The notes: generated from the sequence alone by a model not told the origin. Positions 1-8,680 are shown, counted from the stretch's first letter. The stretch: DNA of 30,860 bases from Gammaproteobacteria bacterium (GCA_020444775.1 JAGRHX010000181.1:1-30860); one strand, 5' to 3'. Numbers and translations: made by a program.

Positions 1-368
1 ACAGCTGGCTGGTCGAAGCCTGCGCAGATGTCGGCGATATTGCGAGCGCGCGGCGCTACGCGGCCCATGTCCTTCTGCGGGCGCGACACGGCGAGCGTCT
101 GGGCGAGGCCGCCGCCAGTCGCGCGCTCGCGCGGTTGGCGGCAAAGGCCGACCGCCCCGACGACTGCGCGCGATGGATGAAGCGCGCGGACCTGTCTGCA
201 CGCTTGCGTGGCTCGCGACGCGAAAATGCGCTCAATGAAACGCTGGCCGCTCGGCTCGAAGCATCTGCGGGCCGCCCCTGTAGCGCGCGACGCGTCGAAC
301 ACGCGCAGGCGGAGCTGCGCGCGATGGGGATGAACTGGTACGCCGACCGAATGCTCAGCCCGTTCTGA
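1..368 (+). CDS. C-terminal end of a helical TPR-like protein (partial, 5' end outside window)
   Basis: An open frame enters from the left edge (first full codon at 3) and ends with TGA at 366-368, giving about 121 residues. It is rich in Ala, Arg and Leu and reads as consecutive amphipathic helices. The tail (MGMNWYADRMLSPF) resembles the last helix of TPR-type C-termini in large AAA-ATPase/cyclase or LuxR-type regulators, but no catalytic domain is visible, so this is only a fold-level guess. The stop codon is 6 bases from the stop of the CoA-transferase frame on the other strand, so the two genes converge without room for a separate terminator. Confidence 0.55.
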   Translation, partial: SWLVEACADVGDIASARRYAAHVLLRARHGERLGEAAASRALARLAAKADRPDDCARWMKRADLSARLRGSRRENALNETLAARLEASAGRPCSARRVEHAQAELRAMGMNWYADRMLSPF

Positions 369-374
369 CCTTCG

Positions 375-1595
375 TCACGCGACGACCGGTTGTCCGATGC
401 CCATGGCCTGCATCGCGGCGACGATCTCGTCGGCCAGCAGCACGCCCTGCTCGACGAGCGCGTCGATCTCGCTGGCGGGCGCGCCCAGCCAGTCCTGCAC
501 GGCGTCGTAGTTGTGCTCACCGCGGTAGGCGGCCGGTCCGCGCACCGCGGCGTCGGCGTCGGAGAAGCGGTAGGGCGTGTTGGTCACCTTGCGCCGGCCG
601 CCGTCGCGGTCGTCCACCTCGGTGATGATCTGGCGGCCCTCGATCGAGCCCTGCTTGTCGATCACCTCGCGGTAGTCGAACACGTCGCCCCAGGCCAGGT
701 TGACCTCGTTGAGCTTGGCGATGAGCGACTCCCGGTCGGGGAAGGACAGCAGGTACTGCTCGATCGCCTCACGGCGCAGGCGGATCTTGGTGGGCAGATC
801 GGCGCCCTCGGGGGTGGGGTCGGCCAGGCCGGCCCGGGTGTTGAGCACCCGCCAGTACCACTTCTCGTCGCCGGCCAGCTAGATCGGCCCGCCGGTGGCG
901 TGGAACACCTAGCCGCCGCCGTTGACGATGCGCACCTTGTCGATGGCGAAGTGCACGTAGTCGTCGGTGAACATCAGCGCGTTGATCATGGCGATGTCCA
1001 CGTGCTGGCCCTGGCCGGTGCGCTGCGCGTGGTGCAGGGCCGCCAGCAGGCCACCGAAGGTCAGGATTGCGCACGACTCGTCGGCGACCGAGACGATACC
1101 GGTTCGCATCGGCAAGCCCGGCACCGAGTAGGCCTCGGCGACACCGCTCAGGGCCTGGCCGACCGCATCGGTGCCCGGCAACGCCGCGTGTGGTCCGCGT
1201 TGACCGTAGCCGGACACCGAGGCGTACACCAGACGAGGATTGATGCGCTTCAGGGTTTCGTAGTCGAAACCATTCTTCTCCGCAGCGCCGGGACGGAAAT
1301 TCTGGCCGAAGATGTCCGCGGTCTTCACCAGCTTGTAGAGGATCTCCCGCCCCTCGTCGCTCTTCAGGTTCAAGGTCAGGCTCTTCACGCCCCGGTTGTT
1401 GGTCTCGAAGAAGGAGCTGATGCCATCGCCCATGATCTCCCCGGCCTTCCTGGAGCTGTCACCGACCCCGGGCGTCTCGATCTTGATGACCTCGGCGCCG
1501 AGGTCGGCCATGAGCATGTAGGGCACGGTGCCTGCCTGAGCGGTGGAACAGGTAACCGCGCGTACGCCGTGTAGAGGACCAGTCTGCTCGCTCAT
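375..1595 (-). pseudogene. Type III CoA-transferase (CaiB/BaiF family) interrupted by two in-frame TAG codons
   Basis: The frame from ATG 1595 to TGA 375 would encode about 406 residues, the normal family length. It is interrupted by TAG at 909-911 and again at 879-881. The first part (228 residues) carries the N-terminal family pattern (MADLGAEVIKIE, then GD) and the likely catalytic Asp143 in GTDAVGQALSG. The part after the stops (LAGDEKWYWRVLN onward) is a normal family C-terminus ending in a GEHN and LGAPASEID segment. Family alignment is continuous across both stops, so no frameshift is involved. A Shine-Dalgarno GAGGT lies 6 bases before the ATG. Members move CoA between carboxylic acids; the downstream partner of the upstream crotonase gene suggests an acyl-CoA degradation pathway. 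It is probably inactive, unless the stops are sequence errors or are read through. Confidence 0.8.
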
Positions 1596-1709
1596 GCCTT
1601 GACCTCACTATGTGCTGATGGGTTTCTTGTCAAGATGGCTGCCACGTTACCTGGCCCCGGGGTCCATGCTTCTCGAGTGACGCGATCGAGACCTGCCATG
1701 GTCGCCGGC

Positions 1710-2525
1710 TCACTCCCGCGGCGTTTCGCCCAGGCTCTCGAGGGTCGGCATCCGGTAGCGATCCTCGGGATCGTCCCAGCCCTTGAATGCCGGCTTGCGC
1801 TTTTCCGCGAAGGCCCGTCTGGACTCCATGCGGTCGTCCTTGCAGCCGTGCTCGTGCAGCGCGGCAGCCAGCTTCTGCAGCTCAGGTGGAACCCGCGGGA
1901 CCATGTTCCGCATCATGTGAACGGTATTCACCCTGGAGGCCGGTGGCAGGGTCAACAGATGCTCGGCCATCTGCAACGCCGTCGGCATCAGCTCGTCGGC
2001 CTCCACCAGTCGGTTGATGAAGCCCACCTCGTACAGACGCTCGGCCGTGAAACGGAAGCCCAACGCCATCTCCGTGGCGATGGGATGCGGCAGACCAGCA
2101 ATGAAGCCATGATTGTAGCCGCCGAGCAACCATCGCTTGGCCTCCGAGATCTCGAACACCGCACCCTTGACCGCGACCCGCAGGTCGGTTCGCTCCACGA
2201 GCATGAAGCCGCCACCCATGGCGAAGCCGTTGATCGCCGCGATCACCGGCTTCTCCAAGGTCCGGTCGTGGAAGGGGTCACTGAGCGTTCGGCCCGGCGA
2301 GCCGGGGGCGCCACGTTCCAGTGATTCCTTCATGTCCTCGCCAGCGCAGAAGCCGCGACCGGTGCCCGTGAGTATCGCCACCTCGTATTGTTCGTTGCGC
2401 CTGAACTCCGTGAAGGCCTCGGCCATGCCTTCGCGAATCACGGTGCTCAAGGCGTTCAGTCGGTCTGGCCGGTTGAGCCGGACGATCAACACCTGACCCT
2501 GCGCTTCGGTCTCTACATATGCCAT
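1710..2525 (-). CDS. Enoyl-CoA hydratase/isomerase (crotonase) family protein
   Basis: This 271-residue protein has the crotonase fold. The N-terminal strand reads VLIVRLNRPDRLNALS. The two oxyanion-hole segments are GRGFCAGEDM and NGFAMGGGFML. A Glu-containing segment (FEISEAKRWLLGG) sits where hydratases carry a catalytic acid. The C-terminal helices finish with a typical FAEKRKPAFKGW. Start ATG 2523-2525 has a GAGGT ribosome site 8 bases upstream. It acts on 2-enoyl- or related acyl-CoA thioesters in the cytosol; the exact substrate cannot be read from sequence. The CoA-transferase frame follows 114 bases downstream on the same strand, so the two probably form one transcript. The ribosome site lies in a possible hairpin (2534-2558). 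Confidence 0.85.
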   Translation of the reverse strand: MAYVETEAQGQVLIVRLNRPDRLNALSTVIREGMAEAFTEFRRNEQYEVAILTGTGRGFCAGEDMKESLERGAPGSPGRTLSDPFHDRTLEKPVIAAINGFAMGGGFMLVERTDLRVAVKGAVFEISEAKRWLLGGYNHGFIAGLPHPIATEMALGFRFTAERLYEVGFINRLVEADELMPTALQMAEHLLTLPPASRVNTVHMMRNMVPRVPPELQKLAAALHEHGCKDDRMESRRAFAEKRKPAFKGWDDPEDRYRMPTLESLGETPRE

Positions 2526-3167
2526 GACGTCTTACCTCAATGGGTTGAAAGATGAGGTGACCGCAGCATTGCGTCTGAATGGTCACCTTCTGGTCATCAT
2601 CGTAAGGCGAAGTAATGGACACGATTCGCTGTCCACGTCGAACACGACCCGACATGGTGAGATCGCGCTTGCGCTCGCGGTGGCCGGACCGATGCCCAGC
2701 GTATCGCATGACATGGCGCTGGGCCCGTGACATCGTCAGCGTCATTGACCGAGTAGTCGTCATGCCCGCGCTGGACTTTTGCGAATCGGCTGAACCATAC
2801 TCGGTTCGGAACGGGCACCGGCGTTTCGGTCGTGCATTGCACAAAGTGGTATCGCGTCGCTTCGTATTGAAATCTTGAACGGCGCGAATGTGTACCTAGA
2901 CATTCAATTGTGCAGCACAACGTGAGGTCGAAGACGACGAGTGCAGCGTCGCGTACCGATGGGTTGACCGGTGGGTGCGTGAGGCTGTGCTTGGGAACGG
3001 CATCTGTACATTGCGCGGATGTCGGCTCGAGCTCTTCTCGAGTTACCTCGACCGGGCCGATTGAACCGCTCGATCTGCGGACGACGCCGAAGCAGCGACG
3101 ACGGCAAACAACTAGAAGAATGGGTCGCGAGTGCCCGCCTCATCCGATAACCAGACGGAGGTGGAGC
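2526..3167. promoter_or_regulatory. Divergent control region between the acyl-CoA genes and the ABC operon
   Basis: These 642 bases hold no convincing gene. A frame is open upstream of the binding-protein start from 2910, but its translation has no signal peptide or family similarity and lacks a ribosome site. Visible structure: an inverted repeat over the crotonase ribosome site (2534-2558); a GAACC-N6-GGTTC dyad at 2792-2807; a candidate promoter and perfect palindrome at 2875-2920; and two CTCGAG copies at 3026-3031 and 3037-3042. The binding-protein mRNA leader would be about 250 bases, long enough for post-transcriptional control. Confidence 0.5.
2875..2920 (+). promoter_or_regulatory. 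Candidate sigma-70 promoter with overlapping palindromic operator
   Basis: TTGAAC at 2875-2880 is followed after 16 bases by TAGACA at 2897-2902, a moderate -35/-10 pair facing the ABC operon. The perfect palindrome TTGTGC-A-GCACAA covers 2908-2920, just where transcription would begin. TTGT-N5-ACAA spacing is the kind bound by GntR/FadR- or LacI-type repressors. The promoter hexamers are weak matches, whereas the palindrome is exact. No regulator gene of these families is in the window. Confidence 0.4.
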
Positions 3168-4802
3168 ATGACGCATGTGAGAGTTCTTGTCAGCGTTCTG
3201 GCGGCGCTGCTGTTGACGACGCTGGCCATCACACCATCTGCCGCCGAGCAGAAGGGCACGCTGGTCGTTGCGCTCGATACCCTCGGCGGCCAGACCATGG
3301 ACCCGATCCTCGAGAGCCGGGCGCCACATGCGCACTACCAGGCACCGATTTTCGATGCCCTGATTGGATTCGATACCGAGAAGGGCGGTATTGGTCCGGG
3401 GGTCGCAAAGCGCTGGGAGCTCGCCAGCGATGGTCTGAGCTGGACCTTCTACCTGCGCGACGACGTCAAATGGCACAACGGCGATCCGCTCACCGCGCAC
3501 GACGTGAAATTCAGTCTGGAACGCACCATGTCGAAGGATTCGATGGCCTCCAGAGCCGCGTCGTTGCGGCGCAACGTCAAGAGCATCGAGGTTCTCGATG
3601 ACTATACGGTTCGGGTCAATACGAATGGTGTGCAGGTACATTTCCCGGCAAGCCTGAGCCGCGCGGTCTTCCAGGAAGGCCAGCTGATGCCGAAGAAATA
3701 CATCGAGTCCGTGGGGGTCGAAGAGTTTCGCCGCCATCCGGTCGGCAGCGGGCCGTGGAAGTTCGTCGAGAACGTGCCGGGTGACTACGTCGAATACGAG
3801 GCGGTCGAGGGTCCACACTGGCGCGGCACGCCGAGCTTCAAACGGCTGCGTATCCTGCTGGTCCCCGAGGAGAGCACCCGGGTCGCCATGGTACGCACCG
3901 GTGAGGCGGCCATTGCCAGTGTCAGCCCCGAATCCATTCGCGAGATCGAAGGCAGCGGCCTGAAGCTGGTTTCGGTTCCGGGCACCATGCAGGCGGTGTA
4001 CGAGCTGTGGGGCACCTACAGGGAAGAGAACAAGGACTCGCCGCTTGCCGACATTCGGGTACGCGAGGCCTTGTCATTGGCCATCGATCGCCAGCAGATC
4101 ATAGACCACGTCATGTATGGCCAGGCGCGCATGCCGTTGCCCTGGGCGGTGTATCGTTACAGCGTGGACTCGGACATCCAGCGTTGGGAGAATTGGGCTA
4201 AAGAATCGCTTCGCTACGATCCGGAGCGGGCCAGGGCGCTGTTGGCGGAGGCCGGTTATCCGGATGGCTTCGAGATGAAGTTCGCCAACACGGCGCTGCC
4301 CGGCACACCGTTCATGGTCCAGATCGGTCAGGTGCTGGCGGACTTCTGGACCAAGATCGGTATCGATGTCAAGCTCAAGCACTATGAATGGGGCGCCTTC
4401 CAGCCCATATACCGGGGCAATCAAGACGCGATTGCGGGCGGTGGGTCGATGTTCCGCACCGCCGGACGTCCGATCGCCGCGCCGCGTTATGCCAGCGCCT
4501 TCACCAGCACCAGTCGTATCCACCACTTCGGCGATACGGAAGAGTGTGACGAGTTCTGCAAGAATTTCGACGAGCTCTACGTGAAGGTGTCGACCGAGAA
4601 GAATCCCGCCAAGCGGGCCGAGCTCACCGACAAGATGATCCAGACCGTTGCCGATACCTGGAAGGCGGTTCCGGTGATCGAGGGGATGGGTTACTGGGCG
4701 GTCAACCCGGAGATCGTCGGCGCCTTCGAGCCGATTCCGGGGCGGCACGAGTTCGGGGACGTGTTCCAGCGCATTCCGCGCGCCGAGCAGAAGTCCTGGT
4801 AG
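3168..4802 (+). CDS. ABC transporter substrate-binding protein, family 5 (DppA/OppA type)
   Basis: The 544-residue protein begins at ATG 3168, chosen because GGAGGTGGAG (3157-3166) precedes it and a Sec signal peptide follows at once (residues 1-26, cut near SAA-EQ). The family 5 signature lies around WTFYLRDDVKWHNGDPLTA, followed by DVKFSLER. The length matches periplasmic peptide/solute-binding proteins. It would capture a peptide or another organic solute in the periplasm and deliver it to the two permeases that follow. Acyl-CoA genes diverge on the other side of the control region, so the ligand may be a catabolised organic acid rather than a peptide. It ends with TAG, which shows that TAG is an ordinary stop in this genome. 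A long hairpin separates it from the permease genes. Confidence 0.92.
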   Translation: MTHVRVLVSVLAALLLTTLAITPSAAEQKGTLVVALDTLGGQTMDPILESRAPHAHYQAPIFDALIGFDTEKGGIGPGVAKRWELASDGLSWTFYLRDDVKWHNGDPLTAHDVKFSLERTMSKDSMASRAASLRRNVKSIEVLDDYTVRVNTNGVQVHFPASLSRAVFQEGQLMPKKYIESVGVEEFRRHPVGSGPWKFVENVPGDYVEYEAVEGPHWRGTPSFKRLRILLVPEESTRVAMVRTGEAAIASVSPESIREIEGSGLKLVSVPGTMQAVYELWGTYREENKDSPLADIRVREALSLAIDRQQIIDHVMYGQARMPLPWAVYRYSVDSDIQRWENWAKESLRYDPERARALLAEAGYPDGFEMKFANTALPGTPFMVQIGQVLADFWTKIGIDVKLKHYEWGAFQPIYRGNQDAIAGGGSMFRTAGRPIAAPRYASAFTSTSRIHHFGDTEECDEFCKNFDELYVKVSTEKNPAKRAELTDKMIQTVADTWKAVPVIEGMGYWAVNPEIVGAFEPIPGRHEFGDVFQRIPRAEQKSW

Positions 4803-4811
4803 ACCGTTGGG

Positions 4812-4845
4812 GGCACGGCGCGGTGAGCCGGTGCCGCGCCGTGCC
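4812..4845 (+). other. Intercistronic hairpin with a perfect 12-bp GC stem
   Basis: GGCACGGCGCGG (4812-4823) pairs exactly with CCGCGCCGTGCC (4834-4845) around a 10-base loop. It starts 10 bases after the binding-protein stop and no T-run follows, so it is not a standard intrinsic terminator. Hairpins at this point in importer operons commonly protect the upstream mRNA, so that binding protein is made in excess over the membrane subunits. That role is inferred here. Confidence 0.75.
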
Positions 4846-4879
4846 GCTGCTGGACCGGACTTGATCGGGGCAATACAGG

Positions 4880-5797
4880 ATGCAGCGTTACATCATTCGG
4901 CGGCTGCTGCAGGGGGTGCTGCTGCTGGTGCTGGTGACCTCAATCGTGTTCTTCATCGGCCGCTTGACCGGCAATCCTGTAGACATGATGTTGGACGAGG
5001 ACGCCACCGAGGCGGACCGTCAGGCACTCATCGAACGGCTCAAGCTGGATGGGCCGATCCTGGTCCAGTTCCAGGTGTTCGTCTGGGATGCGCTGCATGG
5101 GGATCTGGGGCAATCGATACGCTACAAGCAGCCGGCCATCGATCTGTTCTTCTCGCGCTTCCCCAATACCCTGCTGATGATCCCGCCGGCCATGATCCTG
5201 GCGCTGGTCATGGCCATCCCGCTCGGCGTGCTCTCCGCCGTGTACCGGGGTGGCTGGATCGATCGGATATCCGGGACCATCGCGGTGCTCGGCATCGCAA
5301 CGCCGAACTTCTGGCTGGCGATCGTGTTGATCTTCGTCTTCAGCGTGCAGCTTCGATGGCTGCCATCCGGGCGTATGGGCGGCATCGATCACTATGTGCT
5401 GCCGACCATCACGCTGGGTACCTTCCTGGTCGCTGGCTTGATGCGTCTGATTCGTTCGAGCATGTTGGAGACACTCGATAGTGAGTTCGTCAAGCTCGCG
5501 CGCATCAAGGGGCTGCGCGAGCTGGTGGTGGTCTGCAAGCACGCGCTGCGTAATGCGCTGATTCCGGTGTTGAGCCTTTGGGGGGTGTTCCTCGGCGGAC
5601 TGGTCACCGGCGCCATCGTCACCGAGACGGTGTTTGCCTGGCCTGGAATCGGCCGGCTGACCTACGAGGCGGTGATCTTCAGGGATTATCCGCTGCTGCA
5701 GGCGGTCATCATCATGGACGCGCTGCTGATATTGAGCATCAACCTGGTGGTCGACATTCTCTATGCCTATGTCGACCCGCGGATTCGTTTCGAGTAG
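4880..5797 (+). CDS. ABC transporter permease, DppB type
   Basis: The 305-residue inner-membrane protein opens with the classic MQRYIIRRLLQGVLLLVLVT first helix and has about six transmembrane segments. The cytoplasmic coupling region (residues about 200-230) contains EFVKLARIKGL and HALRNALIPVLS, the BPD_transp_1 EAA-type loop that docks on the ATPases. The C-terminus ends VDPRIRFE, normal for DppB proteins. It forms the solute channel with the next gene product. Only nine bases separate its TAG stop from the next start, so the permeases are cotranslated. No strong ribosome site is visible before ATG 4880. Confidence 0.93.
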   Translation: MQRYIIRRLLQGVLLLVLVTSIVFFIGRLTGNPVDMMLDEDATEADRQALIERLKLDGPILVQFQVFVWDALHGDLGQSIRYKQPAIDLFFSRFPNTLLMIPPAMILALVMAIPLGVLSAVYRGGWIDRISGTIAVLGIATPNFWLAIVLIFVFSVQLRWLPSGRMGGIDHYVLPTITLGTFLVAGLMRLIRSSMLETLDSEFVKLARIKGLRELVVVCKHALRNALIPVLSLWGVFLGGLVTGAIVTETVFAWPGIGRLTYEAVIFRDYPLLQAVIIMDALLILSINLVVDILYAYVDPRIRFE

Positions 5798-5806
5798 AGA
5801 GCACGC

Positions 5807-6631
5807 ATGCGGACGCTACCCTGGGCATCCATCGCGATTATCTCGGCCATGGTCTTCGCCGCGCTGTTCGCGCCGTGGATCACCTCGCACTCACCCATCG
5901 ATCAGTCGCTTGCCGACAAGCTGTTGCCTCCGGTCTGGCAGGAGGGGGGGCGTATCGAGCATCTGCTCGGCACCGACATCCTCGGCCGGGACGTGCTGGC
6001 TAGACTGTGCTACGGCGCGCGCGTCAGCCTGCTGGTGACCGTGCTCACCCTGCTGGTCGGGGGCGGTGTGGGACTTGCGCTCGGCATCGTCTCGGGCTAC
6101 GTCGGCGGCCGTGTGGACGCCGTGATCATGCGTATCGTCGACGCGGCATTCGCCTTCCCGACGATCCTCTTCGCGTTGCTGCTTGCGGTGACCATGGGGC
6201 AGGGCTTCGGCACCCTGGTGCTGGCGCTGAGCCTGTTCCTGTGGGCCAACTTCGCGCGCGTGGTCCGTGGCGAGGTGCTGACCCTGAAGCAGCGCGATTT
6301 CGTTTCCCTGGCGCGGGTTCACGGCTGCTCGAACCTGCGCATCATGCTGACCCATATCCTGCCCAATGTGCTCAACACCTTCATGGTGCTGGTCACCCTG
6401 AATATCGGCGTCATCATCGTCGCAGAGGCGTCATTGAGCTTTCTCGGCGCGGGGGTGCCACCGCCGACCCCGACCTGGGGGCTGATGGTTGCCGAGGGGC
6501 GAAGCAAGATCTACAGCGCCTGGTGGCTGTCGCTGATCCCGGGGATAGCGATCACGCTGGTGGTGCTGGCGTTCAATCTGTTCGGAGACTGGCTGCGTGA
6601 CCGGTTGGATCCGAAGCTGAGACAGCTGTGA
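5807..6631 (+). CDS. ABC transporter permease, DppC type
   Basis: The 274-residue membrane protein has an N-terminal helix, then LLGTDILGRDVLARLCYGAR, the DppC hallmark just before the permease domain. The EAA-type coupling loop is DFVSLARVHGCSNLRIMLTH with HILPN following. The tail (LFGDWLRDRLDPKL) is a canonical DppC C-terminus. It pairs with the preceding DppB-type protein. It has a short GAGAG ribosome site and sits nine bases after the previous stop. Confidence 0.93.
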   Translation: MRTLPWASIAIISAMVFAALFAPWITSHSPIDQSLADKLLPPVWQEGGRIEHLLGTDILGRDVLARLCYGARVSLLVTVLTLLVGGGVGLALGIVSGYVGGRVDAVIMRIVDAAFAFPTILFALLLAVTMGQGFGTLVLALSLFLWANFARVVRGEVLTLKQRDFVSLARVHGCSNLRIMLTHILPNVLNTFMVLVTLNIGVIIVAEASLSFLGAGVPPPTPTWGLMVAEGRSKIYSAWWLSLIPGIAITLVVLAFNLFGDWLRDRLDPKLRQL

Positions 6632-6647
6632 GAGCGGGAGCGTTCGG

Positions 6648-7673
6648 ATGTCAGCCACATCGACGGGTTTGAGCACGCACGCCGCGCTGAATGGGGCGAA
6701 CGAGCAGCCGCTGCTCGAGGTTCGTAATCTTCAAACCCACTTCTTCCTGCGTCGTGGGGTGGTCAAGGCGGTCGACGGCGTCAGCTTTCACGTGCACGCC
6801 GGTGAGGTGCTCGGGCTGGTCGGTGAGTCCGGCTGTGGCAAGAGCATCACCGCCTTGTCGTTGCTGAGATTGTTGCCGAAGGCGGCGGCACGCACGGTCG
6901 GCGGTGAGATCCTGCTCAACGGCGAGAACCTGCTCGACAAGAGCGCCCGTGAGATGCGCGAGATCCGGGGACGTGACATCGCGATGGTCCTGCAGGATCC
7001 GCAGACCTCGCTGAACCCGGTGTTCACCATCGGCAATCAGCTTCGAGAAGCGATCGCCAAGCAGCACCCAGGCAGCCGCAAGAGCCTGACCGAGCGTGCG
7101 ATCGCGATGCTCAAGGAAGTCCGTCTGGCCGCGCCGGAGCAGCGTGTGGAGCAGTTTCCGCACCAGCTCAGCGGTGGTATGAAGCAGCGTGTGGTCGGCG
7201 CGATTGCGATGAGCTGCAAGCCGCAGCTGTTGATTGCGGACGAGCCAACCACCGCGTTGGATGTCACCATCCAGCTTCAGTATCTGAATCTGCTGAAGAG
7301 CCTGCAGCGCAGTCTGGGCATGGCGCTGCTGTTCATCACCCACGACTTCGGCGTGGTGGCGCGCATGTGTGACAGGGTGGCGGTCATGTATGCGGGCCGG
7401 ATCGTCGAGACCGGACCGGTACGCGAGATATTCGAGCGTCCCGCGCATCCCTACACGCAGGGTCTGATAGCCTCGGTGCCCGCAATGACGCAGACACCGG
7501 AGCGCTTGCCGACCATTGAGGGCCAGCCACCGGTGCTCACCGACATGCCGGCTGGCTGTCGCTTCGTCTCGCGTTGCGCGTATGCGGATCAGCGTTGCGT
7601 CGAGCGCTATCCCGAAACGTCTCCATTGTCGGACCAGCACAGTGCGGCCTGTTGGCGGGTGCAGAGCTCATGA
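6648..7673 (+). CDS. ABC transporter ATP-binding protein, DppD type
   Basis: The 341-residue cytoplasmic ATPase has Walker A GESGCGKS, signature LSGGMKQRV, Walker B LLIADEPTTALD and switch His in FITHDF. The C-terminal oligopeptide-transporter domain (after HPYTQGL) carries Cys residues in CRFVSRCAYADQRC, the pattern seen in DppD/OppD-type subunits. GGGAG seven bases before ATG 6648 supports the start, 16 bases after the DppC-type stop. Its TGA overlaps the ATG of the next ATPase (ATGA at 7670-7673), so the two are translationally coupled and should form a heterodimer. Confidence 0.94.
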   Translation: MSATSTGLSTHAALNGANEQPLLEVRNLQTHFFLRRGVVKAVDGVSFHVHAGEVLGLVGESGCGKSITALSLLRLLPKAAARTVGGEILLNGENLLDKSAREMREIRGRDIAMVLQDPQTSLNPVFTIGNQLREAIAKQHPGSRKSLTERAIAMLKEVRLAAPEQRVEQFPHQLSGGMKQRVVGAIAMSCKPQLLIADEPTTALDVTIQLQYLNLLKSLQRSLGMALLFITHDFGVVARMCDRVAVMYAGRIVETGPVREIFERPAHPYTQGLIASVPAMTQTPERLPTIEGQPPVLTDMPAGCRFVSRCAYADQRCVERYPETSPLSDQHSAACWRVQSS

Positions 7674-8680
7674 GTGAGGCACCACTGCTCGAGGTCAAGA
7701 ACCTCTACAAGCATTTTCCGTACACCAGGGGCATCGTCTTTGCCAAGGTCGTGGGGCACGTGAAGGCGGTGGATGGGGTGAGCTTCGAGATCGCCGCCGG
7801 GCAGACGCTTGGTCTGGTCGGCGAGTCCGGATGCGGCAAGACCACTGTCTCCAGGCTGGTGCTGGATCTGGAGTCGCCGACCGGCGGCGAGGTCCTGCTC
7901 GATGGTGAGCCGGTGCACGGTCGCCAGGGGCCGGCGTTGCGCGAATATCGGGCCCGAGTGCAAGCAGTCTTCCAGGACCCTTGGTCCTCGCTCAACCCAC
8001 GAATGCGGGTCGGACGGATCATCGCCGAGGCCTTGGTGGTGAACGGCTCGCTCGATGCGCGCGCCATCGAGAGCCGTGTCAGCCAGCTGTTGCAGAGCGT
8101 GGGCTTGCGCGCGGAGCAGGCGCAGCATTTCCCGCACGAGTTCAGCGGTGGTCAGCGACAGCGTGTGGCGCTGGCCGCGGCGCTCGCCCTACAGCCCGAT
8201 CTGATCGTGCTCGACGAGCCGGTATCGGCGCTAGACGTATCGATTCGCGCCCAGATGATGAATCTGCTCAAGGACATCCAGGCGCGCGACGGCGTTGCTT
8301 ATCTGCTCGTCGCACACGATCTGGCGACGGTACGTTTCATGGCCGACCAGGTGGCGGTCATGTATCTGGGCAAGGTCGTCGAGTATGCGCCTACCGAGCA
8401 GCTGTTCGAATCAGTGCGACATCCCTATACACAGGCGCTGCTCGCGGCGGTGCTGCCGGCCCGGCCGCCGGATTGTGATGGCTCCGAGAGGGACGAGCTG
8501 GAGCTGTCCGGCGAGGTGCCGTCGCCGCTCGACCCACCGAGTGGCTGTCGTTTTCACCCGCGTTGCCCGTTCGTGCTGGAGCGATGTCGCATTGACGAGC
8601 CGGCGCTGCGTGAGGTCGACGCCAATCATCGGGTCGCCTGTCATCTCTACGATGAACGGTCCGAGCCGCTGAGCCGCTGA
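7670..8680 (+). CDS. ABC transporter ATP-binding protein, DppF type
   Basis: The 336-residue ATPase starts at ATG 7670, overlapping the previous stop by four bases; an in-frame upstream start at 7574 would lie inside the preceding gene and is rejected. Walker A is GESGCGKT, signature FSGGQRQRV, Walker B LIVLDEPVSALD, with switch His in VAHDL. The C-terminal domain has CRFHPRCPF followed by ERC. The insert around YTRGIVFAKVVGHVKAVDG before Walker A is characteristic of DppF-type subunits. It is the last gene of the importer operon and converges on the oxidoreductase gene, with 43 bases between stops. Confidence 0.94.
   Translation: MSEAPLLEVKNLYKHFPYTRGIVFAKVVGHVKAVDGVSFEIAAGQTLGLVGESGCGKTTVSRLVLDLESPTGGEVLLDGEPVHGRQGPALREYRARVQAVFQDPWSSLNPRMRVGRIIAEALVVNGSLDARAIESRVSQLLQSVGLRAEQAQHFPHEFSGGQRQRVALAAALALQPDLIVLDEPVSALDVSIRAQMMNLLKDIQARDGVAYLLVAHDLATVRFMADQVAVMYLGKVVEYAPTEQLFESVRHPYTQALLAAVLPARPPDCDGSERDELELSGEVPSPLDPPSGCRFHPRCPFVLERCRIDEPALREVDANHRVACHLYDERSEPLSR

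Noticed and set aside
879..911. Pyrrolysine or reassigned TAG in the CoA-transferase
   Set aside because: No known CoA-transferase uses pyrrolysine, neither TAG falls at the catalytic Asp, and TAG ends at least three other genes here. Kept only as a point to check.
390..1574. Long plus-strand open frame (about 394 codons) opposite the CoA-transferase
   Set aside because: Low-complexity Val/Gly/His/Asp-rich translation with no family similarity; it mirrors the codon bias of the real minus-strand gene.
2910..3167. N-terminal extension of the substrate-binding protein
   Set aside because: The extension would bury the signal peptide, and the GGAGGTGGAG ribosome site marks ATG 3168 as the start.
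6651..7640. Minus-strand open frame of about 329 codons opposite the first ATPase gene
   Set aside because: The ATPase frame on the plus strand has every ABC motif; the antisense frame is a by-product of high GC.
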